Origin: Bacilli bacterium
GTDB taxonomy: Bacteria > Bacillota_I > Bacilli_A > RFN20 > CAG-826
Length of the DNA stretch: 42,617 bases
Assembly (NCBI GenBank): GCA_024408495.1
Contig: JAKSUY010000007.1
Location: 1-42,617 of the forward strand
Direction: 5' to 3'
A program made the translations under genes and the position numbers. Positions 1-7,347 of this stretch are shown in pieces. Within the stretch, counting starts at the first letter, position 1. Each line of letters starts with the position of its first letter. The notes under the pieces are model-generated. The model ran no database searches and had not been told where the DNA came from. It saw only the letters and a list, made by a program, of their open reading frames with translations.

Positions 1-868
1 CATGAATATTACGGAGGTTAATAATGATAAAGAAGCTAATAAGTGCCTAAGTAAATTCCAGAAAGATTTATTTAATAAAACTAAATTAATGTGTTCGATT
101 GGTGTAGGGCCTACTCGTTTCTTAGCGAAGATGGGTAGTGACTATAAAAAACCAATGGGAATTACTATCATGCGAAAACGCGATATTAAATCAAAGATTT
201 ATCCTTTAAAAGTTCAAGACTTTTATGGGATTGGAATGAGAACCACTCCTCATTTAAGAGCGATTGGAATTAATACCATTGGCGATTTAGCAATTTATCT
301 AGATAAACATAAAAAAGATGCTTTAGCGTTGTTTGGTAAATATTACTATGATGTTAAAGCGTGCCTCGATGGCACTAGCGATGATAAAGTATATTTAGAT
401 GTTGAAGATCCAAAAAGCATTGGCAATTCAATGACTTTAATGATGGATACCGATGATGAAGATGAGATCTTAAAAAGCATCCGCATAATGTCTCAAGAAG
501 TGAGCGCACGTTTAAAAGCAGCGCGGATGAAAGGAAAGACTATCCAACTAACGTTAAAAGATACCGATTTTAAGGTTTACCTTAAATCACACACGTTAGA
601 TAAAGCGATTAATGATTTAGATGATATTTATCAAAATGCGGTAAGTTTATATCGTAAATATTTTAAACGCTTAACCATTCGTTTAGTCGGAGTAACCTTA
701 TCTAATTTAGTGCCGCTTCATGAAGAGAATGTTCAACTATCTTTGTTTGATGATGCTCCTGAAGATAAAATTAATGATGTGATTAATCAGGTTAACCGAA
801 AATTTAAGAAAACAGTGGTGGGGAAAGCCTCAACTATTTTAAAGGATAAAAAACATGCGCATAAGTGA
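1..868 (+). CDS. dinB: DNA polymerase IV (Y-family), 5'-truncated by the window edge
   Basis: Error-prone translesion polymerase acting on stalled replication forks. The 288 visible residues begin inside the palm domain: the first ATG of the window follows the place where the family's SIDExYLD catalytic motif should lie, so roughly 100 N-terminal residues are outside. Visible are the Y-family core motif CSIGVGPTRFLAKMGSDYKKP, the helix-hairpin-helix thumb region around VQDFYGIGMRTTPHLRAIGI, and the little-finger domain. Near the C-terminus is QLSLF (residues 245-249 of the visible part), a good match to the sliding-clamp binding motif, as is usual for Pol IV. The gene ends in TGA and overlaps xerD by 14 bp, implying co-transcription. 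Identification is secure; only the true start is unknown. Confidence 0.93.
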   Translation, partial: MNITEVNNDKEANKCLSKFQKDLFNKTKLMCSIGVGPTRFLAKMGSDYKKPMGITIMRKRDIKSKIYPLKVQDFYGIGMRTTPHLRAIGINTIGDLAIYLDKHKKDALALFGKYYYDVKACLDGTSDDKVYLDVEDPKSIGNSMTLMMDTDDEDEILKSIRIMSQEVSARLKAARMKGKTIQLTLKDTDFKVYLKSHTLDKAINDLDDIYQNAVSLYRKYFKRLTIRLVGVTLSNLVPLHEENVQLSLFDDAPEDKINDVINQVNRKFKKTVVGKASTILKDKKHAHK

Positions 869-1736
869 TGCAATCGAAAAATTTGCTCAACATTTATATG
901 TTGAAAAAGGGTTAAGCAAACAAACTATCGCTTCCTATGATAGCGATCTTAAACAATTTTTCTTATTATATAAGGATAAAGAAGACACCAATGATTTATA
1001 TCCAACTGATTTAAGAGATTTTTTAAGCGTTGAATTAAACAAAGGTCATTCACCCTCAACTGCATTAAGAAGGTTGTCTTCGTGTCGTGCTTTTTATCAC
1101 TTCCTAATTCAAGAGAAAATTATCGATATTACTTTAGATAAAGTATATGCGCCTAAACCAATCAAACATTTGCCATCGGTTTTGACGTTTGAAGAAGTTG
1201 AAGCTTTACTAGATGCACCTAATACAAAAAAAGATGAAGAGTTCCGTGATAAAGCTATGCTTGAATTAATGTATTCATCTGGACTCCGTGTAAGCGAATT
1301 AATAAATCTTGAAGTCAGAAATATTAACTTTAATAAAAGTTATATAACAATTAAAGGTAAAGGAATGAAATATAGAAATGTCCCGATTGGAGAGTATGCA
1401 CTTGAATGGGTATCTACTTATGTAAATGACATAAGATGTCTAAATCGTGGGGCTAAAACTAAATATTTATTTTTAAATCGATATGGTAAACCATTATCGC
1501 GCCAATTTTTCTTTAAGAAAATTAAAGAATACGCGGCTAGAGTTGGAATTACTACGCATGTTTCTCCACACATAATTCGGCATAGTTTCGCTACTCATAT
1601 GTTAGAAAACGGGGCGGAATTAATCGCAGTGCAAGAAATGCTAGGGCACACTAATTTATCAACTACTCAGATATATACGCACGTCTCAACTAAACGAATA
1701 AAAGATGCATATGATTTATATATTAAAAATAAATGA
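855..1736 (+). CDS. xerD: Tyrosine site-specific recombinase XerD
   Basis: Resolves chromosome dimers by strand exchange at dif. The 293-residue protein has the usual Xer layout: an N-terminal SAM-like DNA-binding domain (about 1-95) and a C-terminal catalytic domain with all active residues visible: R145 (SSGLRVSEL), K169 (IKGKGMKYR), H239 and R242 (HIIRHSFATHML), H265 (LGHTNLSTT) and the nucleophile Y274 (TQIYTHV). Length matches XerD (about 298). The start lies inside the end of dinB. The xerD-deoB order is also known from B. subtilis. A candidate dif site lies about 2.4 kb downstream at 4120-4147, so the enzyme and its probable substrate are unusually close. XerC versus XerD cannot be settled by eye; the deoB neighbour favours XerD. 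Confidence 0.93.
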   Translation: MRISDAIEKFAQHLYVEKGLSKQTIASYDSDLKQFFLLYKDKEDTNDLYPTDLRDFLSVELNKGHSPSTALRRLSSCRAFYHFLIQEKIIDITLDKVYAPKPIKHLPSVLTFEEVEALLDAPNTKKDEEFRDKAMLELMYSSGLRVSELINLEVRNINFNKSYITIKGKGMKYRNVPIGEYALEWVSTYVNDIRCLNRGAKTKYLFLNRYGKPLSRQFFFKKIKEYAARVGITTHVSPHIIRHSFATHMLENGAELIAVQEMLGHTNLSTTQIYTHVSTKRIKDAYDLYIKNK

Positions 1737-1753
1737 TTTATAATATATAAGGT

Positions 1754-2944
1754 ATGAAATATAAGCGAATATTTATCATCGTTATGGACTCGCTTGGTGT
1801 AGGCGAAATGCCAGATGCCGCTCGTTTTAACGATCAAGGTAGCAATACCTTGAAGCATATTATCGAAAAAGCCGGACCAATTAATGCTCCAACCTTAGAA
1901 AAAATTGGTATTGGAGATTTTGTTGATATTGGTTTTAAAAAAGTAGATCATCCTAACTCTTATACTTGTATTTTAAAAGAGACTAGTAATGGTAAAGATA
2001 CTATGACCGGTCATTGGGAAATGATGGGCATAAATACTACTAAACCATTTCAGACTTTTACTGACACCGGATTCCCTCAATCTTTAGTCAATGAATTAAG
2101 CAAGAAAACTGGGTATAAATTTATAGGCAATTATGCTAGTAGTGGAACTAAGATTTTAGAAGTACTTGGAGAGGAACATATGAGAGATAAATCTCTCATA
2201 CTATATACAAGTAGTGACTCAGTTCTTCAGATTGCAGCGCATGAAGAAATCGTACCCGTAAAAGAGCTTTATCGAATCTGCGAAATCGCTCGTGAAATTT
2301 GTATGAAACCTGAGTATTTTGTAGGGCGAATTATCGCACGTCCTTTTATCGGTAAAGATAAGCATAGTTTTAAGCGTGTAACCGGTGACCGCCATGATAT
2401 CGCTGTGAGTCCTTCAGGAATCACAACTTTAGACATTTTAAAAGAAAATAAAATTTTAACCTTAGGTATTGGAAAAATTGGTGATATTTTTAATCAACAA
2501 GGAATCGCTAAATCCATTAAAAGTAAAAATAATGAAGATGGAATGAATATTACTATAAATGAATTAAAAACTAATCCACAAAGCGGATTATATTTTATAA
2601 ACTTAGTAGAATTCGATAGTGAATACGGTCATCGTCGTAACGCACCCGGATATAAAAAATGTATTGAAGATTTTGATAAACAATTAAGCGATTTTATCAA
2701 AAACATGAAAAGTGATGATTTGTTAATCATAACTGCAGATCATGGTAATGATCCAATAATGCCTGGAAGTGATCACACTAGAGAGATGGTTCCTTTTATT
2801 GCTTACTCGACTTTGATAAAAAATGGAAAAAAATTGGAAACTCGAAATTCTTTTGCCGATATCGGTGATAGTGTTCTCTTTAATTTTAAATTAAATAAAA
2901 AGCCGACCATGCTTGGTAACTGTATCAAAGAATTGTTCGAATGA
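1754..2944 (+). CDS. deoB: Phosphopentomutase
   Basis: Interconverts (deoxy)ribose 1-phosphate and 5-phosphate, feeding sugars released by nucleoside phosphorylases into central metabolism. This fits the purine nucleoside phosphorylase and nucleoside importer found elsewhere in the window. The 396 residues match the family length. Alkaline-phosphatase-fold metal motifs are visible: VMDSLGVGEMPDA (D12), the phosphorylated-threonine segment DTMTGHWEM (82-90), and near the C-terminus DHGNDP and DHTRE. The start is the ATG at 1754. A TATAAT sequence at 1739-1744 lies only 9 nt upstream, and the only Shine-Dalgarno-like AAGG almost touches the ATG, so the gene may also have its own short-leader promoter. 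The gene ends in TGA. Confidence 0.95.
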   Translation: MKYKRIFIIVMDSLGVGEMPDAARFNDQGSNTLKHIIEKAGPINAPTLEKIGIGDFVDIGFKKVDHPNSYTCILKETSNGKDTMTGHWEMMGINTTKPFQTFTDTGFPQSLVNELSKKTGYKFIGNYASSGTKILEVLGEEHMRDKSLILYTSSDSVLQIAAHEEIVPVKELYRICEIAREICMKPEYFVGRIIARPFIGKDKHSFKRVTGDRHDIAVSPSGITTLDILKENKILTLGIGKIGDIFNQQGIAKSIKSKNNEDGMNITINELKTNPQSGLYFINLVEFDSEYGHRRNAPGYKKCIEDFDKQLSDFIKNMKSDDLLIITADHGNDPIMPGSDHTREMVPFIAYSTLIKNGKKLETRNSFADIGDSVLFNFKLNKKPTMLGNCIKELFE

Positions 2945-3171
2945 GTTACGACAAGTTTAATCCTTATATATATAATGTACGCGCGCACGTGCGTAACATT
3001 ATTATTTCGCGCGTACGCGAAGAGGATGATTCAATAATCCTTTTTTCTATTAGTATACTAATAGGAGATTTTTTTGATAATTTTAAGAGAAATTTTTATC
3101 AACTCGGAATAGTTATACATCCTAACTCTAGGTCTATAACTTTAAAGACAATGGTGGGGGAGGTTGACTAA
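2941..3171 (+). CDS. Doubtful small ORF after deoB (76 aa)
   Basis: The ATG overlaps the deoB stop codon (ATGA), the junction style used by real operon neighbours in this window, which is the main argument for it. No family is recognised: the 76 residues show an Arg/Val-rich start and a hydrophobic stretch around 32-42 (SIILFSISILI). Against it, the DNA carries an unusual CpG-rich alternating purine-pyrimidine tract (2975-2995), a hairpin followed by T residues (3021-3046) and a perfect 18-bp palindrome (3047-3064). These look more like a non-coding region with transcription signals. It may be translated, but I would not assume so. Confidence 0.25.
   Translation: MSYDKFNPYIYNVRAHVRNIIISRVREEDDSIILFSISILIGDFFDNFKRNFYQLGIVIHPNSRSITLKTMVGEVD
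3021..3046 (+). terminator. Candidate terminator behind deoB
   Basis: GAGGAT pairs with ATCCTT (one G-T pair) around a 9-nt loop and is followed directly by a T run at 3041-3046. A second hairpin with its own T run follows immediately (3047-3075). Together they could end the dinB-xerD-deoB transcript. The stem is short and the location is inside the doubtful ORF at 2941-3171, so confidence is modest. Confidence 0.4.
3047..3075. other. Perfect 18-bp palindrome followed by a T tract
   Basis: Positions 3047-3064 read CTATTAGTA/TACTAATAG, a perfect inverted repeat. Seven T residues follow at 3069-3075. It can form a 7-bp hairpin with a TATA loop (terminator-like) or act as a dimeric repressor operator ahead of the sirtuin gene, which starts 178 bp downstream. 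The sequence alone does not decide between these. Confidence 0.45.
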
Positions 3172-3242
3172 TTTTACAAAATTTGAGTTTTTGTTGTTTT
3201 TAATAAAAAAACGAAATTTTTAAAAAAAATAGGAGAAAAATT

Positions 3243-3977
3243 ATGGAAAACGAAAAAATTGAAAAATTAAGAAAATTGATCAAGGAAGCTAAACACATAG
3301 TTTTCTTAACCGGAGCGGGAATTTCTAAACCAAGTGGTATTCCAGATATTCGAGGTAACGATGGTCTAAGTAAAAGAGAAGCCAATAATAAAAAATATGG
3401 AGCGACTTATGAAGAAATTGTTTCGCATGAATATTTTATGTACGAAACTGAAAAATTTTATAAATATTATTTTAACGAGATGATTTTTAAAGATGCAAAA
3501 CCAAATGTTGCACATCAAGCTTTGGCTAGGCTAAATGATAAAGCGGTGGTGGTCACTCAGAACATTGATGGACTTCATACAATCGGTGGGTCAAAAGACG
3601 TCATCGAAATCCATGGTTCAGTGAACAAAAATCGATGCTTAAATTGTCATGCTTTTTATGACCTAAAAGATATGCTAAAATTAGCCCCCTTTCCGAGGTG
3701 CCCAAAATGCGGTGGAATTATTAAGCCAGAAGTGGTGCTATTTAATGAGTCGCTAAATGAGGAAGATTTGAGTAGGGCAGTCAACGAGATTTCTAAGGCT
3801 GATTTATTGATCTGTATTGGAACCAGTTTAGTGGTCAATCCAGCCGCCTCTTTGCCATACTATTTCTTAGGGCGGAACATGGTGATCATAAATAAGGACC
3901 CAACACCCTTAGATTCTAGAGCATCAATAGTCATTAGAGAAGACGTAGCATCCTTCATAGATCAAGTTATAGACTAA
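3243..3977 (+). CDS. cobB: NAD-dependent protein deacylase, Sir2 family
   Basis: Removes acyl groups from lysine using NAD+. The 244-residue protein is a compact bacterial sirtuin. The Rossmann NAD-binding start is GAGISKPSGIPDIRG (residues about 22-36). The catalytic segment is TQNIDGLH, followed by HGS with the active-site His. The zinc module has two Cys pairs (CLNCH and CPKCGG), and GTSLVVNPAASLP binds NAD near the end. The start at 3243 is supported by TAGGAGAAAAATT just before ATG. It is the last rightward gene before the convergent interval containing dif. Arg in PFPRCPKC is encoded by AGG and Arg in PDIRG by CGA, which supports the standard code. Confidence 0.93.
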   Translation: MENEKIEKLRKLIKEAKHIVFLTGAGISKPSGIPDIRGNDGLSKREANNKKYGATYEEIVSHEYFMYETEKFYKYYFNEMIFKDAKPNVAHQALARLNDKAVVVTQNIDGLHTIGGSKDVIEIHGSVNKNRCLNCHAFYDLKDMLKLAPFPRCPKCGGIIKPEVVLFNESLNEEDLSRAVNEISKADLLICIGTSLVVNPAASLPYYFLGRNMVIINKDPTPLDSRASIVIREDVASFIDQVID

Positions 3978-4069
3978 AATACGAATTAGTAGTTTTTTGG
4001 TAAATACTAAACAATACCTAATGGTGTGGAAAACTAGGTTTTTTGACCTAAAAAGTGAAAAACTCTAAA

Positions 4070-4191
4070 AAGTGGATAACTTAACTTTTATTCGATATTA
4101 ACTTTATTTTATATTATTTAGTTAACATAATATACCTTATGCGAAGTTAATGATTTTTTCACCAAGTGACTTTTCTTGTAGTTAACCACTT
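4070..4191. repeat. 12-bp inverted repeat flanking dif
   Basis: AAGTGGATAACT at 4070-4081 and AGTTAACCACTT at 4180-4191 are inverted copies with a single mismatch. Their midpoint is 4130.5, only 3 bp from the midpoint of dif (4133.5). Each arm also resembles a DnaA box (TTATCCACT and TTAACCACT against TTWTNCACA). They may be paired sites for a protein acting at the terminus, but no such role is established. Confidence 0.5.
4120..4147 (+). other. dif: dif chromosome dimer resolution site
   Basis: The 28-bp site has the 11-6-11 structure of a XerCD target: left arm AGTTAACATAA, centre TATACC, right arm TTATGCGAAGT. Compared from memory with the reverse complement of B. subtilis dif (arms AGTTTACATAA and TTCTAGGAAGT), the left arm matches at 10 of 11 and the right arm at 8 of 11 positions. 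The E. coli site shares the core TTAACATAATATA-C-TTATGCG. The location fits: genes on both sides converge on it and C-rich or G-rich strand composition appears to change here. The left arm corresponds to the XerD-bound half. Strand is given by convention. Confidence 0.85.
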
Positions 4192-4498
4192 CCCACCCCT
4201 ATTACTACTAATTTAGCCAAATGGATACCCCTAGGTCAAGGCTTACTCCACCCCCGCTACCGCTATCATCATCTGACCGGGTATAAAACTACTAATTGAG
4301 AGCAAGTTTGCCCCCTTGATTTACCCTATTACTTCATTACCAGTCTAACCCTATAATTATGTATAGGATTTCTAATGAAAAAAATGAGGACTAAATATCT
4401 ACTAATTTTTATGTAGAAGTCGCCCCTACTTTTCCCTATCTTTTTTGATATAAATTTTAGCCTAATTTTTAATAGGGATTTTTACCCCTAAATTTACC

Positions 4499-4825
4499 CT
4501 ACTTTTTTCGGGTTAAAATTTGGGTCAAATTAAAGCGCTCTCTTTCGCTCTTAGAAAACACGTTGATTATAACATGATAAGCATCAATCAAAACCCACCC
4601 ACTTTTGGCCTTACCTTCTACGTGGTTTAGTTTCACTTTATTTAATTCAAGCTCCCCCACTACTGCATCTCTAATTGCATCAATTTGGCGTGGATTGTTT
4701 GCAGAACAAATGACATAGTAGTTAGTAAAAGGTGTAAGAGCTTTAACATCTATTATTTCCACCTTCTCACCTTTTTTATCTAGAATCGCTTTCTTAATTA
4801 CTTTTAGTAAATCTTTCTCGCTCAT
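4499..4825 (-). CDS. rsfS: Ribosome silencing factor RsfS
   Basis: RsfS (Iojap/YbeB family) binds ribosomal protein L14 on the 50S subunit and blocks subunit joining in starvation. The 108-residue product has the typical family sequence: an N-terminal helix (SEKDLLKVIKKAI), the core VEIIDVKALTPFTNYYVICSA, then KSGWVLIDAYHVIINVFS near the end. The start at 4825 is chosen over an upstream ATG because AGGAG sits just before it and the ATG overlaps the TAA of the preceding nadD/yqeK gene (TAATG), a sign of translational coupling. It is the last gene of the run that begins with parE. nadD-yqeK-rsfS is a common Firmicute order. Confidence 0.93.
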   Translation of the reverse strand: MSEKDLLKVIKKAILDKKGEKVEIIDVKALTPFTNYYVICSANNPRQIDAIRDAVVGELELNKVKLNHVEGKAKSGWVLIDAYHVIINVFSKSERERFNLTQILTRKK

Positions 4826-5928
4826 TATTTTTCTCCTAAGTACAGTTCCATGCATGATTTAGTTAGTGGATTATCAAAACTTAATCCATTCTTAATTAAA
4901 TGCTTTCTATTCTCATTAAGAACAAGTTGGAAGCCGCTATAATAATCCTTATAACATGCGCGTATAAGTTTTTTAGAATCGTATCCACGTAGTGGATCTA
5001 CTTTATCTGCGGCATATACAATCTTACTTATAGGTGTCATATTCATTTTGCCAGTTGCATGAAACTTAATTGCATCTAAGATGGATTCGTTATTAATATT
5101 AAGTTCGGTTTTAGCGAGATAGGCACCGACAAATTGATGATATAGAGTTGGCGGTAACCCAGTTAAATATTCTTTATAATATTTATTCATGATTTCTTTT
5201 TGTTTAATGTCGTTTACTTTTTTACCTAAATCATGAAGGAGCCCTGCTATATAACAATCATTTGTGTCGACCCGATGATTGTTCTTAGCAATCGCATACG
5301 CTACGTTAGCTACACTGACTGCATGTTTAAAGCGCTCTTCTGAATAGCGAGCCTTAACATCCTTTATGTAATAAAGTTCATGCTCAACGATATAGTCTAG
5401 AACCTCTTTTGGAGTATCAAGTTCGCTTAATGCACGAATTGCTTTACTTGAGATAGTACCACTGCCTTCATAAGATAAAGGAGTCATATTGTATTTTTTA
5501 ATGTTTTCTTCTTTAACTATAATACCCGGACGTTCTACATAAATAATATGTGCTAGGTGCGCGAGTTCATCAGCGTCTTTCCAATCATGAAATGATTCGA
5601 CTTGGTCCGCTCCAATTAACAAACAGATTTCACGGTTCTTAAATTTATTAACAAAATATTTAACCGTATCAATTGTGTAATTTGTGTCAGCCTTACTTTT
5701 TATCTCGTAATCGGAAATGTAAACGCTGCCAGTCCCTTCTTTTTTTAGGGCGATGCGAAGCATGTTATGACGATCAGTGATACTTGCATGCGGTTTCTTC
5801 CATCTTGGATTTTTAGCGGGAACAAAGACCACATCTGCATTTAATTTTAAAGAAGCATAACGCGCAATTCGTAGATGTCCGTTATGAACCGGATCGAATG
5901 TTCCACCAAACAAGATTACTTTTTCCAT
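4825..5928 (-). CDS. nadD: Fused NadD adenylyltransferase and YqeK HD-domain Ap4A hydrolase
   Basis: A 367-residue two-domain protein. Residues 1 to about 190 are nicotinate-mononucleotide adenylyltransferase (deamido-NAD synthesis): GGTFDPVHNGH (8-18) is the nucleotidyltransferase HxGH motif and ISSKAIR (159-165) is the ISSTxIR-like motif. Residues about 195-367 are a YqeK-type HD hydrolase, a family shown to split diadenosine tetraphosphate symmetrically. H202 (RFKHAVSVA) and H232-D233 (LLHDLGKKV) are visible metal ligands. In most Firmicutes these are two adjacent genes; a fused form is known in mycoplasmas (MG240). The start lies a few bases after the yhbY stop with no Shine-Dalgarno sequence, so it probably relies on coupling. 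Confidence 0.93.
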   Translation of the reverse strand: MEKVILFGGTFDPVHNGHLRIARYASLKLNADVVFVPAKNPRWKKPHASITDRHNMLRIALKKEGTGSVYISDYEIKSKADTNYTIDTVKYFVNKFKNREICLLIGADQVESFHDWKDADELAHLAHIIYVERPGIIVKEENIKKYNMTPLSYEGSGTISSKAIRALSELDTPKEVLDYIVEHELYYIKDVKARYSEERFKHAVSVANVAYAIAKNNHRVDTNDCYIAGLLHDLGKKVNDIKQKEIMNKYYKEYLTGLPPTLYHQFVGAYLAKTELNINNESILDAIKFHATGKMNMTPISKIVYAADKVDPLRGYDSKKLIRACYKDYYSGFQLVLNENRKHLIKNGLSFDNPLTKSCMELYLGEK

Positions 5929-5930
5929 AT

Positions 5931-6221
5931 CTATAATATAATCCGATCTTTTTTGTCTTTGTTTTCTTTATATAGTACGATTGAGTGTCCGATAGAGGTT
6001 ACTAAATTAGCGTTTGTCTTCTTAACAATCTCATCGGTTAACTTATCCATTTCAGGCGCAATACTTTTATTAAAGTATACTTTAATTAATTCATGCGCTT
6101 TTAAAGCATTCATTAATAAAGTAATAACATCATCATCGATCTTATCTTTACCTATTTGATATTTATGTTTACTGGTGTTAGCTAAAGCTTTAAGCTTTTT
6201 CTTTTCTTTGTTTGTTAGCAT
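5931..6221 (-). CDS. yhbY: CRM-domain RNA-binding protein YhbY
   Basis: Small RNA-binding protein (96 aa) associated with pre-50S ribosomes; the CRM fold resembles KH/IF3-C. The start at 6221 gives the family-typical beginning MLTNKEKKKLKALANTSKH, followed by the KDKIDDD segment and the ALKAHELIKVYFNK motif characteristic of the domain. The open frame extends 25 residues upstream, but that part lies inside yqeH and does not match the family. The start overlaps the end of yqeH by 32 bp. The order yqeG-yqeH-yhbY-nadD-yqeK-rsfS matches the B. subtilis yqe cluster except that aroE is missing. Confidence 0.9.
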   Translation of the reverse strand: MLTNKEKKKLKALANTSKHKYQIGKDKIDDDVITLLMNALKAHELIKVYFNKSIAPEMDKLTDEIVKKTNANLVTSIGHSIVLYKENKDKKDRIIL

Positions 6222-7347
6222 GAGGTATTTTCGCACGGCAAGAATAAACGCCGACGCCTTTTGGAACTGATACACGAATGGTTTGGTTATCACCAAAGAA
6301 TGAAATCCAGCCTAAGCCTTGAATTCCGATATCTCTACCTTCGTGTTCGACAACATTAATTTCGTAAGTATTAAAATCCGCTAAAGTTTTTAAACGTTCG
6401 CTAGTGGGAGTAAGCTTATTTTTACGAATGGCCTTTTCAAAAATATAATCGGTTCTTCTTGTGGATATTCTTTTTACATCAACTTTGCGGGAGAAATAAG
6501 CGTATACTTCAGTCGTTTTTCCTTTAAGGAAATCAAAGCGAGCAATGCCACCAATAAACAATGATACTTCTGGCCACATTTTATAACTTACTTCTTTAAT
6601 TTCACGTTGAGGAATTACGATTTTATGCAATTCTTTTTCTAAGTGTTCGGTAATTGAGTTAGCAATCGCTAAACCGCCTGTATCATATAAAGTCGTGCTT
6701 TTATCTAATGGAATTTGTAGGACGCTAAGCGATGTTCCTGGATATTCCATAGTCTTGATTGGGCGATTTGAAGTGTTACGGTAATTTCTTAAAATTGAAT
6801 TAATTAAAAAGGTCTTACCAGCTCCATCTCCACCAATCAAATAAACATCGTGTCCACGACGTAGTTCATTGATGCGTTTAATAATTTCTTTGATATTTAA
6901 ATTACTAGTTGCACTAGTAAGAATAATATCTTCGACTTTAATTTTTTCCATTCGCATACGATGAGCGACGTCTTCTTTTAAATCTTTATCTTTAGCGTCT
7001 TTAGGTAATAAATCTCGTTTAGTGGCGATAACTAAAACTTTCCGCCCCACTAACTTCTTTGTAATTTCTGGTGAAAATGCAGCTTCAAAAGAAAATAAAT
7101 CAATCACGTAAACAATTAACGCGTCGGTTGCATGAGCGTCTGCTAAAATCGTTTTAAAAGCGTCAGACACCACTACTTTATTTGGAACTAAATCATAAGT
7201 TTCTTTTTTAAAGCACTTATCACAAAACATGACAAGAGCATCGTTTTCAAAAATTTCCTGACTGATGTAACCCTCTTTTTCAGGATCTTCATCTTGTAGG
7301 ACTGCACCACAGCTATAACATTTACGGATAATGTTTAGTTTGCTCAT
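6190..7347 (-). CDS. yqeH: Ribosome biogenesis GTPase YqeH (circularly permuted)
   Basis: YqeH supports 30S subunit assembly. The product (385 aa) has an N-terminal treble-clef zinc motif with C10, C13, C42 and C45. Next comes a GTPase domain in permuted order: G4 (TKRDLLPK) and G5-like TSA precede G1 (GGDGAGKTFLINSIL) and G3 (DTGG). A C-terminal RNA-binding domain follows. G1 ends in Thr where many homologues have Ser. The start at 7347 (MSKLNIIRKCYSCG) is chosen because AGAGG lies about 5 nt upstream and the ATG overlaps the yqeG stop (ATGA). Five in-frame residues further upstream belong to yqeG. Confidence 0.93.
   Translation of the reverse strand: MSKLNIIRKCYSCGAVLQDEDPEKEGYISQEIFENDALVMFCDKCFKKETYDLVPNKVVVSDAFKTILADAHATDALIVYVIDLFSFEAAFSPEITKKLVGRKVLVIATKRDLLPKDAKDKDLKEDVAHRMRMEKIKVEDIILTSATSNLNIKEIIKRINELRRGHDVYLIGGDGAGKTFLINSILRNYRNTSNRPIKTMEYPGTSLSVLQIPLDKSTTLYDTGGLAIANSITEHLEKELHKIVIPQREIKEVSYKMWPEVSLFIGGIARFDFLKGKTTEVYAYFSRKVDVKRISTRRTDYIFEKAIRKNKLTPTSERLKTLADFNTYEINVVEHEGRDIGIQGLGWISFFGDNQTIRVSVPKGVGVYSCRAKIPHANKQRKEKA

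Larger units (their letters stand above)
3978..4498. other. Convergent 520-bp intergenic interval (terminus region)
   Basis: No gene is supported here. The interval lies between the ends of cobB (+) and rsfS (-). It holds the dif candidate at 4120-4147, an inverted repeat around it (4070-4081 and 4180-4191), and an AT-rich stretch at 4081-4140. The right part (4190-4500) is marked by C runs on the + strand: CCCCTA- or CCCTA-like blocks recur about ten times, so G runs on the minus strand point towards dif. The word CTACTAATT occurs at 4205, 4289 and 4399. Small hairpins are present at 4035-4050 and 4473-4490 (TAGGG/CCCTA). The second could weakly terminate rsfS. No tRNA, tmRNA, SRP RNA or RNase P RNA signature was seen. 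Confidence 0.7.

Noticed and set aside
3978-4300. Replication origin (oriC): DnaA-box-like words at 4025-4033 (TTTTCCACA on minus), 4054, 4071, 4155 and 4182, and a DnaA-trio-like CCCCTATTACTACTAATT at 4197-4213.
   Set aside because: Genes converge here instead of diverging, dnaA and dnaN are absent, the best element is a dif site, and the DNA beyond the trio-like word is not especially AT-rich. A DnaA-binding role at the terminus remains possible.
4190-4400. G-quadruplex formed by the minus-strand G runs.
   Set aside because: Loops between runs are mostly over 20 nt, so no canonical quadruplex is predicted.
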